Below are positions 28,401 through 36,938 of a DNA stretch of 64,000 bases, piece by piece. The notes under the pieces are model-generated. The model saw nothing but the letters and a program-made list of their open reading frames with translations, made no database searches and was not told where the DNA came from. The number at the start of each line of letters is the position of its first letter. Positions within the stretch are counted from its first letter, which is position 1. The position numbers and the translations under genes are program-made. Source of the stretch: Lewinellaceae bacterium (lineage in GTDB: Bacteria > Bacteroidota > Bacteroidia > Chitinophagales > Saprospiraceae); contig JACJYM010000011.1 in NCBI GenBank assembly GCA_020636155.1, positions 1 through 64,000 of the forward strand. Reading direction: 5' to 3'.

Positions 28401-28759
28401 TTTTTGAGCTGTAATATATTCAGTAGCTTGTCTTTGACATCAGTAAAATGTGTGCCTATGATACTGGCAGCTTGCTCATAACTGATGACAGAACCCAGTT
28501 TAAAATATTTCACCAAAGGAATGAAAACCCATGTAACAAAGCCCAATACACTGGTCGCAATAAAGCCGTAGAAAAACAATTTGCGTACAGACTGGCCAAA
28601 ATAAAAATAGTATTCTAAAACGTTGAAAAGGATAAACAATGCCAGAGTTAATCCCACAAAATAGAGTGATCCCTTGAGCAATTGATTGATGTAGTATTTC
28701 CTAATAAATTGATCTAATTTTTCAATCAACAAATCATAAGAAGACTGACTCTTTATCAA
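25421..28759 (-). CDS. DUF4175 family giant coiled-coil membrane protein
   Basis: This 1112-residue protein has two N-terminal membrane helices (about 24-45 and 55-80) and a third at about 155-175. A beta-rich periplasmic-type region follows (about 180-500). Next is a very long Glu/Lys/Gln-rich coiled coil (about 510-790) and a Met/Gln-rich helical C-terminus with a Gly/Pro-rich hinge (about 935-960). Bacteroidota DUF4175 proteins have this shape and no established function. Size and topology suggest an envelope-spanning or scaffold role (inference). It is the first gene of a three-gene run with the ATPase and ybeY. Confidence 0.85.
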   Translation of the reverse strand: MIKSQSSYDLLIEKLDQFIRKYYINQLLKGSLYFVGLTLALFILFNVLEYYFYFGQSVRKLFFYGFIATSVLGFVTWVFIPLVKYFKLGSVISYEQAASIIGTHFTDVKDKLLNILQLKKQSESSSDYSLVEASINQKTEDIKFVPFKSAINLYQNKKYLKYALPPFLLLIVLVFAAPSIITDSTNRIINNNKDFEREAPFRFEILNKELEVVQYEDYTLDVYVDGKTLPNEAFIQIDNFNYKLDKKDNNHFSYEFKNVKKVTPFKIVSGSVEGNFHILNVIEKPVLSDFELSLDYPSYTGRKDEKLSNIGDILIPEGTKVKWLFKAKNTDDLKIKFDSGQSIEMNHNDDVFQYEKTLKSDSQYKIFLENQRIKTPDSISYQINVIKDQYPSISVERYNDSLAAQVVYFLGNISDDYGISTLTFNYEIIGQEGNLVNSSTKKLDTNSSPNQAFNYTLDADELKLENGQELRFYFEVKDNDAVNGHKSSKSSIMNFRKASLKEIQEEQDKKEEELKKQLEKSLTDLDKMQENFKKMREKLLQKKELDFQDKKELEKMLERQKELNQNLENAKQNFEKNKETQKQLNQQEEEILEKQEKLEKLFDKIMDPEKQELMDKIQELLQELDKEDAIQMMEKFEMDNETMEKEMDRLLELYKQLEMEKEVKEQIDKLEELAEKQEELAEKTEKKEGENDELKKEQEKLNDEFKDIEKKLDELQEKNKELSPPKNLGEKEENQEQMDDIQEDMEQSQEQMEQENNSGASKSQKSAAKKMKSMAGNLQSSMESGDEEKSEEDLKALRQLLENLVTISFDQESLIGDFDQTDVTTPKYVDHVKTQFKLKDDFKIVEDSLTELSKRVSQIETFVTEKVADVKYDFDKSLDLLEERNKPEAKRMQRSAMTNLNDLALMLSEAMENMQKQMGASMPGSQMCNKPGGASPGKSGKVPSDKISEGQQQLNEDMKSLSEKLKNGKGSAKDFGEAAARQAALRKALQDLKQQKQEQGKGGTELDDIINDMNKVETDLVNKRFDNDVLKRQQDIETRLLEAEKADRQREFDNKRKSEEGKDVKRAMPAALQEYLRKRETELELYRTTSPALKPYYRNLVDEYNKALKKSN

Positions 28760-28887
28760 AATTCATGAATTTACTTGTACAAAAAATAACAACACTTGCG
28801 GTATAGAATTAATTCCACAAAGCTTAAAATTTCTTAGAGATATCCAAGTTTTTTTTAATCTTTACCCCCATACCAAAGTATAGAAAT

Positions 28888-29313
28888 GTGAAAAAGTCAA
28901 ATTTGTTTATTTCTACAGTCGTGATTATTACTTTGATGTCTTGTGACCGCAAGGAGTGCTCAAAACCACCTCTAAATCCCAATGGTGATAGCGAACTTGC
29001 ACTCCTCATGAGGAGTATGTTTGATGATGGAATGAAGTTTAAAACTGCGGTGGAAAATAATAAAGAATATAAATTGACTTTTGATGCAGACAAACTTTTG
29101 ACCGCAATGGCGACCGAACCGGAAAAAGTCCAAACTCAGGAATATAAGGCTTATGCTCAACAGATGATTAATATCGTCAATGCACAAAAAACGGCTGGTC
29201 TCGGCCAACAGAGCGAAATCTATCAAGATTTTGTGCAAAACTGTACGGCTTGTCATCAGCAATTGTGCCCGGGGCCACTAGTCAAAATAGAAAGGCTTAA
29301 TCTGAGCAAATAG
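28888..29313 (+). CDS. Lipoprotein with a single CxxCH haem motif, cytochrome c'-like
   Basis: This 141-residue protein starts at GTG. It has a short lipoprotein signal peptide (lipobox TLMSC, about residue 19), then a largely helical body. A single c-type haem attachment motif, CTACH, lies near the C-terminus (about residues 123-127). A C-terminal CxxCH after a helical body is the layout of cytochrome c' four-helix bundles, which bind NO or transfer electrons; this assignment is inference. It is convergent with the PH-domain gene. Confidence 0.75.
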   Translation: MKKSNLFISTVVIITLMSCDRKECSKPPLNPNGDSELALLMRSMFDDGMKFKTAVENNKEYKLTFDADKLLTAMATEPEKVQTQEYKAYAQQMINIVNAQKTAGLGQQSEIYQDFVQNCTACHQQLCPGPLVKIERLNLSK

Positions 29314-29319
29314 TAGAGA

Positions 29320-30780
29320 TTACATCCATGATTTTTGGCTGATCTCGCTGACAAAGAGGCAATAATCTGATATTTGACGAGCTTTCATGGTAGGAATATA
29401 TGGTATTTTGACATAGCCCGATGCAGACCATATTTCTAGACTTGCCAATTGATTTCTTCTTTGGTAGGGTGTCGATAATAATTTTATGGCTTGAATTCTA
29501 TACAATGGCAAAATCGTCAACTTATATCCGAAAATTCCACCTGTTAAGACGAGATAATTTTTATCCAATCTGAATCCCATTTTAAGGTAGTACAAATATG
29601 TTCTCAATATTCCATAACCGCCGATAAGAACCAGTACAATAGCTGAAATGAAGCCGTCAATTAGAAAATAAAGTAAAATACCCAATAATATTATGAGCAT
29701 AAAATAAAGGCTGAATCTAGTCAAATACTTGACGTTAATTGTTTCATAAGTTAATTCGCTGATGTCTAAATCTGGATAGAGCTCTTGGGAGAAGTTTTCG
29801 ATTTGACATTTATTTAAGCCAATGATTTGAACTGATCGCTTTAGTTCTCTGAGATCACTTACAGCTTGTCTAATATTCAAATTGTACAGATTGAAAGGTT
29901 TTTGTAGTAAATTATATGACCAAGTTATAGACTGTATTTTGTTAATGGGAGCGGACGTTTCCATACGTTTTAGTAGGCCTGCTTTGACTTTAAAGTTTTG
30001 TTCATTTTCCTCTATGAAGCTCAGGTCATAGTACTTTAATGCAGTACGAGCCATCGAAATAAGTATACCTGTTACAAACAATAGGGCAAGTAAAATGATG
30101 GTATTGGTTACTTGAGTGGTGTAATCCGGGATATTGTCCTTATAATCTTCTACATTAATGCCAGCATCTCGGGCACTGTCATAAATCCAAAAGAAAAAAC
30201 TGAATAAAATGAGGATTGAAACCAGGTGGTTTTGAGTAATTCCGGCAAGCATCAATCTTCCGGTACTTAGTTTGAATATAAGTTTTTTATCGATGGGAGC
30301 CATTACTGAATCATCATTTATCAATGGAATTCGAGATTCTAATAAATAGGATTTTAGTTCTCGGGCTTTACTTGTATTAATCGCATCGAGTTCGAATTCT
30401 AAGGCAGACGATCCCGCAGTTTCAATGCGTAATTTTTCTATTCCAAAGAGTTGGTGAATGAGATTTTGTTCTGAATTGATGTTTTGGATTTTATCAATGG
30501 ATACGGCTGTTTTTTTTCGATTCAATATCCCTTTTTCGATGATGAATTCTCTATCAACAACAGAATACTTAAACCTGAAATATCGAATAATTGAAATGAT
30601 CATTATGACCACTGCCGACGCAATAAAAACTTTTAAAAACGATCCTTTTGAACCAAAATTTCCTTTGATTATGAAATAAATAGCGAAGGGCCAAATCTGT
30701 TTTAGTAAGAGTAAATATGTTCTGTATAGAATCAATACGAGGGCAAATGGAGACTGTCTTTGAGGAATATCAAAAGGCAT
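29320..30780 (-). CDS. Membrane protein with three bacterial PH domains (YdbT-like)
   Basis: The 486-residue protein alternates membrane helices with three bPH2 (DUF304) repeats at about residues 65-130, 265-325 and 395-455. Each shows the family pattern of a short strand, I.KGIL.R..., then P..KIQ.I. It lies 3 bases after the smaller PH protein gene on the same strand, the same arrangement as the ydbS-ydbT pair. The function of that pair is not well defined; a role in the membrane or in toxin sensitivity has been proposed for relatives. Confidence 0.85.
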   Translation of the reverse strand: MPFDIPQRQSPFALVLILYRTYLLLLKQIWPFAIYFIIKGNFGSKGSFLKVFIASAVVIMIISIIRYFRFKYSVVDREFIIEKGILNRKKTAVSIDKIQNINSEQNLIHQLFGIEKLRIETAGSSALEFELDAINTSKARELKSYLLESRIPLINDDSVMAPIDKKLIFKLSTGRLMLAGITQNHLVSILILFSFFFWIYDSARDAGINVEDYKDNIPDYTTQVTNTIILLALLFVTGILISMARTALKYYDLSFIEENEQNFKVKAGLLKRMETSAPINKIQSITWSYNLLQKPFNLYNLNIRQAVSDLRELKRSVQIIGLNKCQIENFSQELYPDLDISELTYETINVKYLTRFSLYFMLIILLGILLYFLIDGFISAIVLVLIGGYGILRTYLYYLKMGFRLDKNYLVLTGGIFGYKLTILPLYRIQAIKLLSTPYQRRNQLASLEIWSASGYVKIPYIPTMKARQISDYCLFVSEISQKSWM

Positions 30781-30783
30781 AGA

Positions 30784-31299
30784 CTATTCTTCTTCCGATG
30801 AAATATTTCCCAATATAAAGTCCTTCAATTTCTGAGCATTTTGTCTTTCTAATCCGTGGATTTCTAAGTCGCTTCCGCTACCTCCTGCCGTAAATATTTT
30901 CAATGAAGAAAGATTGAAAAATCGCTCGATGGCACCCATGCTGATTTCGATGTGCTGTATTTTGTTGAAGGTAATCACCATTTCATTTCTAAACCAAAGC
31001 CCCTCTTTATACATGATGTCGTGATCACGGACGACGACCCCTATATGTTTGTAAGATTTGAAAATGTAAAAAACTAATATCGAGCCGAATAAAGCCATAA
31101 GAATCATGAGTAAATAAAACAGTAGACGATAATTAGGATAAATCAATGATAAAATGGTCAGAATCATTATGCTTGCAACAAAAAATATCCCTAGTACCGA
31201 AATCCTGGCTCGTACATATTTTGGACTTACTCTCTCATATTGAACCGCATCAATACTTGGTAAAGTGCCGATTTCATGTTGATTATTTTCAAAAACCAT
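30784..31299 (-). CDS. Single PH-domain membrane protein (YdbS-like)
   Basis: This 171-residue protein has two membrane helices (about 32-55 and 58-80). One bPH2 domain follows (about 90-160) with the signature YKEGLWFRNEMVITFNKIQH and FNLSSLKIFTAGGSGSDL. It is the partner of the larger PH protein encoded directly downstream. It begins 12 bases after the acyl-CoA ligase stop on the same strand. Confidence 0.87.
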   Translation of the reverse strand: MVFENNQHEIGTLPSIDAVQYERVSPKYVRARISVLGIFFVASIMILTILSLIYPNYRLLFYLLMILMALFGSILVFYIFKSYKHIGVVVRDHDIMYKEGLWFRNEMVITFNKIQHIEISMGAIERFFNLSSLKIFTAGGSGSDLEIHGLERQNAQKLKDFILGNISSEEE

Positions 31300-31311
31300 T
31301 GAGACAGTTCG

Positions 31312-32973
31312 CTATTGGTCCCGTAATTTTCGGCGCAAGATTTTTCCAACATTGGTTTTTGGCAGTTCATCTCTAAATTCGATTTCTTTGGGAACCTTAT
31401 ATCCGGTGAGATTTTCTTTTGCAAATTCTAGCACTTCCTTTTCGCTCAAAGATTTATCTTTTTTGACAATGTATAATTTTACGGCCTCACCTGATTTCTC
31501 ATTGGGAATACCGACCGCAGCCACTTCCAGTATTTTAGGATGATGTATCATGGCATCTTCGATTTCGTTCGGATATACATTGAAACCAGATACCAAAATC
31601 ATGTCTTTTTTTCGATCTACAATGGTGAAAAATCCATCATGATCCATCTTTCCGATATCGCCAGTACATAGCCATCCATTGCGTATGGTCGTGGCGGTCT
31701 CTTCGGGTTTTTTATAATATCCTTTCATCACCTGCGGTCCTTTGATTTGGATTTCTCCTACGTCACCCACCGGCACAGGGTAATAATGTTCGTCCACGAC
31801 CCTCATGTCAGTGGATGGAACGGGAATGCCTATCGTGCCTAAGCGACCTCTACCGTCAACGGGATTGATGCTTGCCACAGGAGATGATTCGGTCATTCCA
31901 TAGCCCTCTGTTATGTCGCACCCTGTCTTTTCTTTCCATCTTTCAGCTACAGCGATTTGAAGCGCCATACCGCCCGATACTGTAATTTTTAAGGCACTAA
32001 AATCTGTGCTATCAAAATGTTTATGGTTCATCATGGCATTAAATAGGGTATTGATGCCAGTCATTAAGGTTATTTTATTTTTTCCAAATTCCTTTAATAC
32101 GCTATCAATATCTTTTGCATTGGTAATCAGAACCGTTTTTACACCTAACGAAAGCATGGCTAGGCAATTGGCACAAAAGGCAAATATATGATACATAGGT
32201 AGTGGAGAAAGCGCCACTTCATTTTCCTTCCCTATCGAAACACCTAGCCACTCACGTACTTGTATCAGATTTGAGAGCAGATTTTCATTTGTGAGCATGG
32301 CACCTTTCGATACACCGGTAGTTCCACCGGTATATTGATGTAAAATGACGCTGGATTTTTCATTGGGAAAAGGTTCAATTTTAAACTTTTTTCCGATTCT
32401 AACACAGTCTTTAAATTTTACCGTATTTTCAATATTGTATTTTGGCACTAATTTTTTTACATGTCTCACTACAAAATTGGTAATTCCACCTTTTACAAAG
32501 CCTAGCATTTCTCCGATGGATGCGACGATCACGGTTCTTATGTGTGTCTGAGCAAGAATTTTTTGAAGGTTTGAGGCAAAATTTTCAAGGATAATAATGG
32601 CCTTTACTTCACTGTCTTCAAATTGATGTAACATTTCACGCGGAGTATAGAGGGGATTGGTGTTTACAATAATCAATCCAGCACGAATGGCACCAAATAT
32701 CGCAATGGGATATTGTAGCAAATTAGGCATCATAATCGCAATTCTATCCCCCGGTTCCAACCCCCGATATCTGAGATAAGCCCCAAAGTTTTTGGAATAA
32801 TCATCCAACTCTTTGAAAGTCATGGTTTTACCCATATTTTCGAAAGCAACTCTAGTTGAAAATTTTGTAAATGTTTCATTTAGAAAATCTTCAAGAGTAT
32901 TATAAGAGCCACTTGAGATATTAGCGGCTACACCTGCAGGATAAAAGCTAGTCCAAGGACGTGTTTCGTACAT
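31312..32973 (-). CDS. fadD: Long-chain fatty acid-CoA ligase
   Basis: This 553-residue AMP-binding enzyme activates fatty acids to acyl-CoA through an acyl-adenylate. It has the P-loop-like motif QYTGGTTGVSKGAML, the A5 motif TEGYGMTESSP, the A7 TGDIG (GWLCTGDIG), the A8 VDRKKDMILVSGFNVYPNEIED hinge split by its Arg-Lys pair, and the A10 Lys (PKTNVGKILRRKLR). The N-terminal RPWTSFYPAGV matches FadD-type enzymes. It is divergent from hflX. Confidence 0.95.
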   Translation of the reverse strand: MYETRPWTSFYPAGVAANISSGSYNTLEDFLNETFTKFSTRVAFENMGKTMTFKELDDYSKNFGAYLRYRGLEPGDRIAIMMPNLLQYPIAIFGAIRAGLIIVNTNPLYTPREMLHQFEDSEVKAIIILENFASNLQKILAQTHIRTVIVASIGEMLGFVKGGITNFVVRHVKKLVPKYNIENTVKFKDCVRIGKKFKIEPFPNEKSSVILHQYTGGTTGVSKGAMLTNENLLSNLIQVREWLGVSIGKENEVALSPLPMYHIFAFCANCLAMLSLGVKTVLITNAKDIDSVLKEFGKNKITLMTGINTLFNAMMNHKHFDSTDFSALKITVSGGMALQIAVAERWKEKTGCDITEGYGMTESSPVASINPVDGRGRLGTIGIPVPSTDMRVVDEHYYPVPVGDVGEIQIKGPQVMKGYYKKPEETATTIRNGWLCTGDIGKMDHDGFFTIVDRKKDMILVSGFNVYPNEIEDAMIHHPKILEVAAVGIPNEKSGEAVKLYIVKKDKSLSEKEVLEFAKENLTGYKVPKEIEFRDELPKTNVGKILRRKLRDQ

Positions 32974-33144
32974 TTTACGCTATTTAGATTCTCAAAAATA
33001 CTAAATAAAGCCATATTTTCAATGCGAATTTTCAAAACTTATGATATGTTTTGTCGCATTTATCAAAGACCACGGGAGCGGCACCCAAAATGAAAGACAA
33101 AATAATACTTATTGTACAAATATTTATCTAACAAGGGCTTTTCG

Positions 33145-33152
33145 TACCTTTG
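33145..33152 (+). promoter_or_regulatory. Candidate -7 element for hflX
   Basis: TACCTTTG matches the Bacteroidota -7 consensus TAnnTTTG and lies 26 bases before the hflX ATG. No convincing -33 box is seen. Confidence 0.4.
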
Positions 33153-33178
33153 CGATTGGAATCTAAAAATTCTAATGC

Positions 33179-34387
33179 ATGAGTGAACAATGGCAATTTG
33201 GAAAGCAGAAAGTAAAAGGTCTTCACAAAGAATCTGAAGATTGTATATTGGTTGGGGTGGTTACTAAAAACGATACTCTAGAACAGATAGAGGAATACCT
33301 TGATGAATTAGAATTTTTGGCAGAAACGGCAGGAGCAAAAACCGTAAAACGCTACATTCAAAAATTACCACATCCCGATGTTAGGACGTTTGTCGGCAAA
33401 GGAAAATTAGAAGAAATAGCTCAATTTATACAAGAAAATGAAAATATCTCATTGGTCATTTTTGATGATGATTTAACAGGAAAACAGACGAATTTTCTGG
33501 AGAGGGAACTTAAGGTAAAAATCGTAGATAGAAGCACCCTTATCCTCGATATCTTTGCAGGAAGAGCCCAGACTGCACAGGCTAAAACACAAGTGGAATT
33601 GGCTCAAATGCAGTATTTATTGCCCAAACTGAGAGGCTTGTGGACTCACCTAGAAAGACAAAAAGGGGGTATTGGAATGAGAGGACCTGGAGAGCAAGAA
33701 ATAGAAACAGATAGGAGAATCGTGAGGGATAAAATCAGTCAGTTAAAATCAAAGTTGGAAAAAATCGACCAACAAGCGCTTACACAGCGAAAAAACAGGG
33801 GTGATTTAGTCCGGGTGGCTCTCGTCGGATATACCAATGTAGGAAAATCAACCCTGATGAATATTCTGAGCAAGTCAGATGTGTTTGCTGAGAATAAATT
33901 GTTTGCCACCTTAGATACAACGGTGAGAAAAGTCGTGATAGATAATGTTCCATTCCTGCTTTCTGATACCGTTGGATTTATCAGGAAATTACCTCACCAT
34001 CTGGTCGAAAGCTTTAAATCTACTTTGGATGAGGTCAGAGAAAGTGATATATTGATTCACGTCATTGATTTTTCGCATCCTCATTTTCAAGATCAAATAA
34101 ATACGGTGAATAAAACACTGGTAGATCTCGATGTTGCCGACAAACCTACATTGTTAGTGTTCAATAAAATTGATTTGTATAGAGAAAAGAATTTTGATGA
34201 TTTTTTGGATAATACCACTAAGAATGAAATCCTTGAGGAAATAAGCCAAAATATGAAAAACACGTATCATCATGATAATATCTTTATCTCTGCAATAGAT
34301 GGTGAAAATATGGATGAATTAAAAAGTAAAATTTTTGAAATGGTACAATCTGCATATTCGGAAAGAGTATATACACCAAAATACTAA
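33179..34387 (+). CDS. hflX: GTPase HflX
   Basis: This 402-residue protein has the HflX N-terminal domain with HPDVRTFVGKGKLEEI, the Gly-rich linker LRGLWTHLERQKGGIGMRGP, and then a G domain. The G domain has G1 GYTNVGKST (217-225), G3 DTVGF (about 265) and G4 NKID. HflX binds 50S subunits and 70S ribosomes and rescues stalled ribosomes under stress. It is followed by the broken acyl-CoA dehydrogenase gene. Confidence 0.96.
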   Translation: MSEQWQFGKQKVKGLHKESEDCILVGVVTKNDTLEQIEEYLDELEFLAETAGAKTVKRYIQKLPHPDVRTFVGKGKLEEIAQFIQENENISLVIFDDDLTGKQTNFLERELKVKIVDRSTLILDIFAGRAQTAQAKTQVELAQMQYLLPKLRGLWTHLERQKGGIGMRGPGEQEIETDRRIVRDKISQLKSKLEKIDQQALTQRKNRGDLVRVALVGYTNVGKSTLMNILSKSDVFAENKLFATLDTTVRKVVIDNVPFLLSDTVGFIRKLPHHLVESFKSTLDEVRESDILIHVIDFSHPHFQDQINTVNKTLVDLDVADKPTLLVFNKIDLYREKNFDDFLDNTTKNEILEEISQNMKNTYHHDNIFISAIDGENMDELKSKIFEMVQSAYSERVYTPKY

Positions 34388-34422
34388 TAATATAATTTAT
34401 TGATAATCATAAAGTTTACAAT

Positions 34423-35614
34423 ATGAAGAAGTCACAGAAGACGGATAGATATCAAGCATCATGATTACTACTTGATGGATGAATTTTTATCCGAAGACCA
34501 TCTATTGATGCGTGAGGCAGTCAGGGAGTGGGTAAAGCAAGAGGTTTCGCCCTATTATTGAGGATTATGCAAATAGGTCAGAATGTCCGACTCATCTATT
34601 TAAAGGTCTGGCAGATATCGGGGCATTCGGACCAAGTATCCCCGCGGAATACGGTGGTGGAGGAGCGGATGAAATTGCCTATGGTGTCATCATGCAAGAG
34701 TTAGAGAGAGGGGATTCTGGTATTAGAAGTATGGCTTCCGTTCAAGGCTCGCTCGTGATGTTTCCCATATTCAAATATGGAACGGAAGAACAAAAAAGAA
34801 AATATCTACCCAAGCTTGGTAGTGGTGAGTTTATCGGGTGTTTTGGCCTAACGGAACCCAACCATGGCTCTAATCCTAATGGTATGGAAACTAACATTAG
34901 GGAGGATGGCGATGCATACATTCTCAATGGGGCTAAGATGTGGATTACCAATTCTCCAGTGGCGGATATTGCCGTAGTGTGGGCAAAAGATGAGGAAGGA
35001 CAAATACGTGGAATGATTGTAGAAAAGGGAACACCGGGGTTTTCGGCACCTGAAATTCACGGAAAGTGGTCGCTCAGAGCATCCGTGACGGGAGAACTCG
35101 TATTTGAGGATGTGAGAGTGCCTAAGAATAATATGTTTCCTGAAATCAGAGGGTTAAAAGGGCCACTTTCTTGCCTTAGCAAAGCACGATATGGTATTGC
35201 ATGGGGTGCCATCGGAGCTGCTTTAGATTGCTATGATTCGGCGCTGAGATATTCGCAAGAAAGGATTCAATTTGATAGACCGATAGGAGGATTTCAGTTG
35301 ACTCAAAAGAAATTGGCAGAAATGATTACTGAAATCACTAAGGCACAACTCCTTACATTTAGGCTGGGTCAATTGGCAAATGAACACCGGGCGACTCCGG
35401 CACAGATATCTATGGCTAAACGCAGCAATGTACTCATGGCTCTAGACATTGCTCGAGAAGCAAGACAGATACATGGGGTATGGGTATTACCAATGAGTTT
35501 CCGACGATGAGACACATGATGAATTTAGAATCGGTCATAACTTATGAAGGGACTCACGATATTCACCTGCTTATCACGGGTATGGACGTCACAGGACTCA
35601 ATGCTTTTAAATAG
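34423..35614 (+). pseudogene. Acyl-CoA dehydrogenase (glutaryl-CoA dehydrogenase-like), three frameshifts
   Basis: Reading through three frame changes restores a ~396-residue acyl-CoA dehydrogenase. It runs from MKKSQKTDRYQAS, through DYYLMDEFLSEDHLLMRE and GPSIPAEYGGGGADEIAYG, to a central GCFGLTEPNHGSNPNG and the end MRHMMNLESVITYEGTHDIH with the catalytic Glu of the YEGTHDIH motif. This resembles glutaryl-CoA dehydrogenases (inference). The shifts are an extra base near 34461, an extra C in CCC at 34550-34552, and a missing G in GGGG at 35475-35478. Two of the three are in homopolymers, so sequencing error is possible. The longest intact piece is 34692-35510. Confidence 0.88.
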
Positions 35615-35623
35615 CAGTTACAA

Positions 35624-36898
35624 TTGAAATTGAATAAGAGGTATATAATTGGAGCAATTGGGCTGATTCTTATCGGCCTGATTCTCTATTACTTCAGTGA
35701 TATTGTGGCCTACATCGTCATAGCCTGGGTATTAAGTATGATCGGAGCTCCTATGGTAGAGTTTTTAAGGCCATACATCGGTAAAAATCTGGCAGCACTG
35801 GCGACCCTATCAGTGTTTGTACTACTCATCGGACTCATTTTCTGGATATTCATTCCTCCGCTAATTGAGCAGGCTAAAAATTTGTCACAAATCGACTATG
35901 ACAAAGTGGGCAAATCGCTTGATGAACCTTTGAAGGATTGGGAAAATTGGTTGATATCTAAAGGAATCATTGAGAAAAGCACTATGGATTCTACAATAGT
36001 TTTGGATACTTTAGATAAGAAAAATATTTATACCAAAGATATTGTCATTGATTCTTTGGTGCAGTCTAGATTGGATACCAATGCACTTACCCACCAACTC
36101 GTGGTTCACGTCGAGATAGATGCAAAAGGGCTCGAAAATTCCTATCAAAATCAAGAAGTTGCGAAGACGCATCACGGCTCCGACTTTTTTGGAAGAATCA
36201 AAAATGAGCTTTATGGTTTTGTAAACCCCTCCACTGTTCAGCATTTTTTTACCGGAGTTTTTGGAGCTTTCAGCAATATTTTGGTATCTATCATGTCGAT
36301 ATTATTCATAGCTTTCTTTTTTCTTAGGGAACAAGGGTTGTTCTTAACGGGTATTCAGAGCCTCTTGCCTAACGAACGAGAAGAACATGCCAGCATGGCT
36401 CTCAATGAAATCAGTTCCTTACTGAAACGCTACTTTATCGGCATTGCCATACAGATGACGATTATCACCATATTTGTATCGGCATCACTTAGCTTGTTGG
36501 GTATCAAATTTCCGTTGCTCATCGGATTTTGTGCGGCCTTACTCAATGTCATTCCGTATATCGGGCCTATATTGGGAGCAGCAGTTGGAGTTTTTATTAC
36601 GATTACCTCAGGTTTGGATTTGTCATTCTATGATGAATTACTTCCTATGATATTTAAGGTCTTGGCCGTATTTGCCGCCATGCAGTTGATTGACAATTTC
36701 ATATTACAACCCAATATATTCTCTAAAAGTGTCAAAGCACACCCATTGGAAATCTTCCTCGTGGTGTTGGCAGCCGGAAAGATGGGAGGCATCGTAGGTA
36801 TGGTGGTGGCGATACCGCTATATACGGTTCTCCGTGTTATAGCCAAGGTTTTTCTCAGTGAGTATAAGGTCGTGCAAAGGCTGACGAAGAATATTTAG
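35624..36898 (+). CDS. AI-2E family transporter (YdiK/PerM-like)
   Basis: The 424-residue protein starts at TTG and has about eight membrane helices. The family core in the last half includes LKRYFIGIAIQMTIITIF, then IPYIGPILGAAVGVFI, and a final DNFILQPNIFSKSVKAHPLE segment. About 110 hydrophilic residues between the early and late helices (about 85-190) form a large loop. Members export small molecules, ions or possibly autoinducer-2; substrate is not predictable. It begins 10 bases after the broken dehydrogenase gene. Confidence 0.9.
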   Translation: MKLNKRYIIGAIGLILIGLILYYFSDIVAYIVIAWVLSMIGAPMVEFLRPYIGKNLAALATLSVFVLLIGLIFWIFIPPLIEQAKNLSQIDYDKVGKSLDEPLKDWENWLISKGIIEKSTMDSTIVLDTLDKKNIYTKDIVIDSLVQSRLDTNALTHQLVVHVEIDAKGLENSYQNQEVAKTHHGSDFFGRIKNELYGFVNPSTVQHFFTGVFGAFSNILVSIMSILFIAFFFLREQGLFLTGIQSLLPNEREEHASMALNEISSLLKRYFIGIAIQMTIITIFVSASLSLLGIKFPLLIGFCAALLNVIPYIGPILGAAVGVFITITSGLDLSFYDELLPMIFKVLAVFAAMQLIDNFILQPNIFSKSVKAHPLEIFLVVLAAGKMGGIVGMVVAIPLYTVLRVIAKVFLSEYKVVQRLTKNI

Positions 36899-36938
36899 TC
36901 TCGAATAAGTTAGGTTCAATTTCTACTTTTACACTTCT

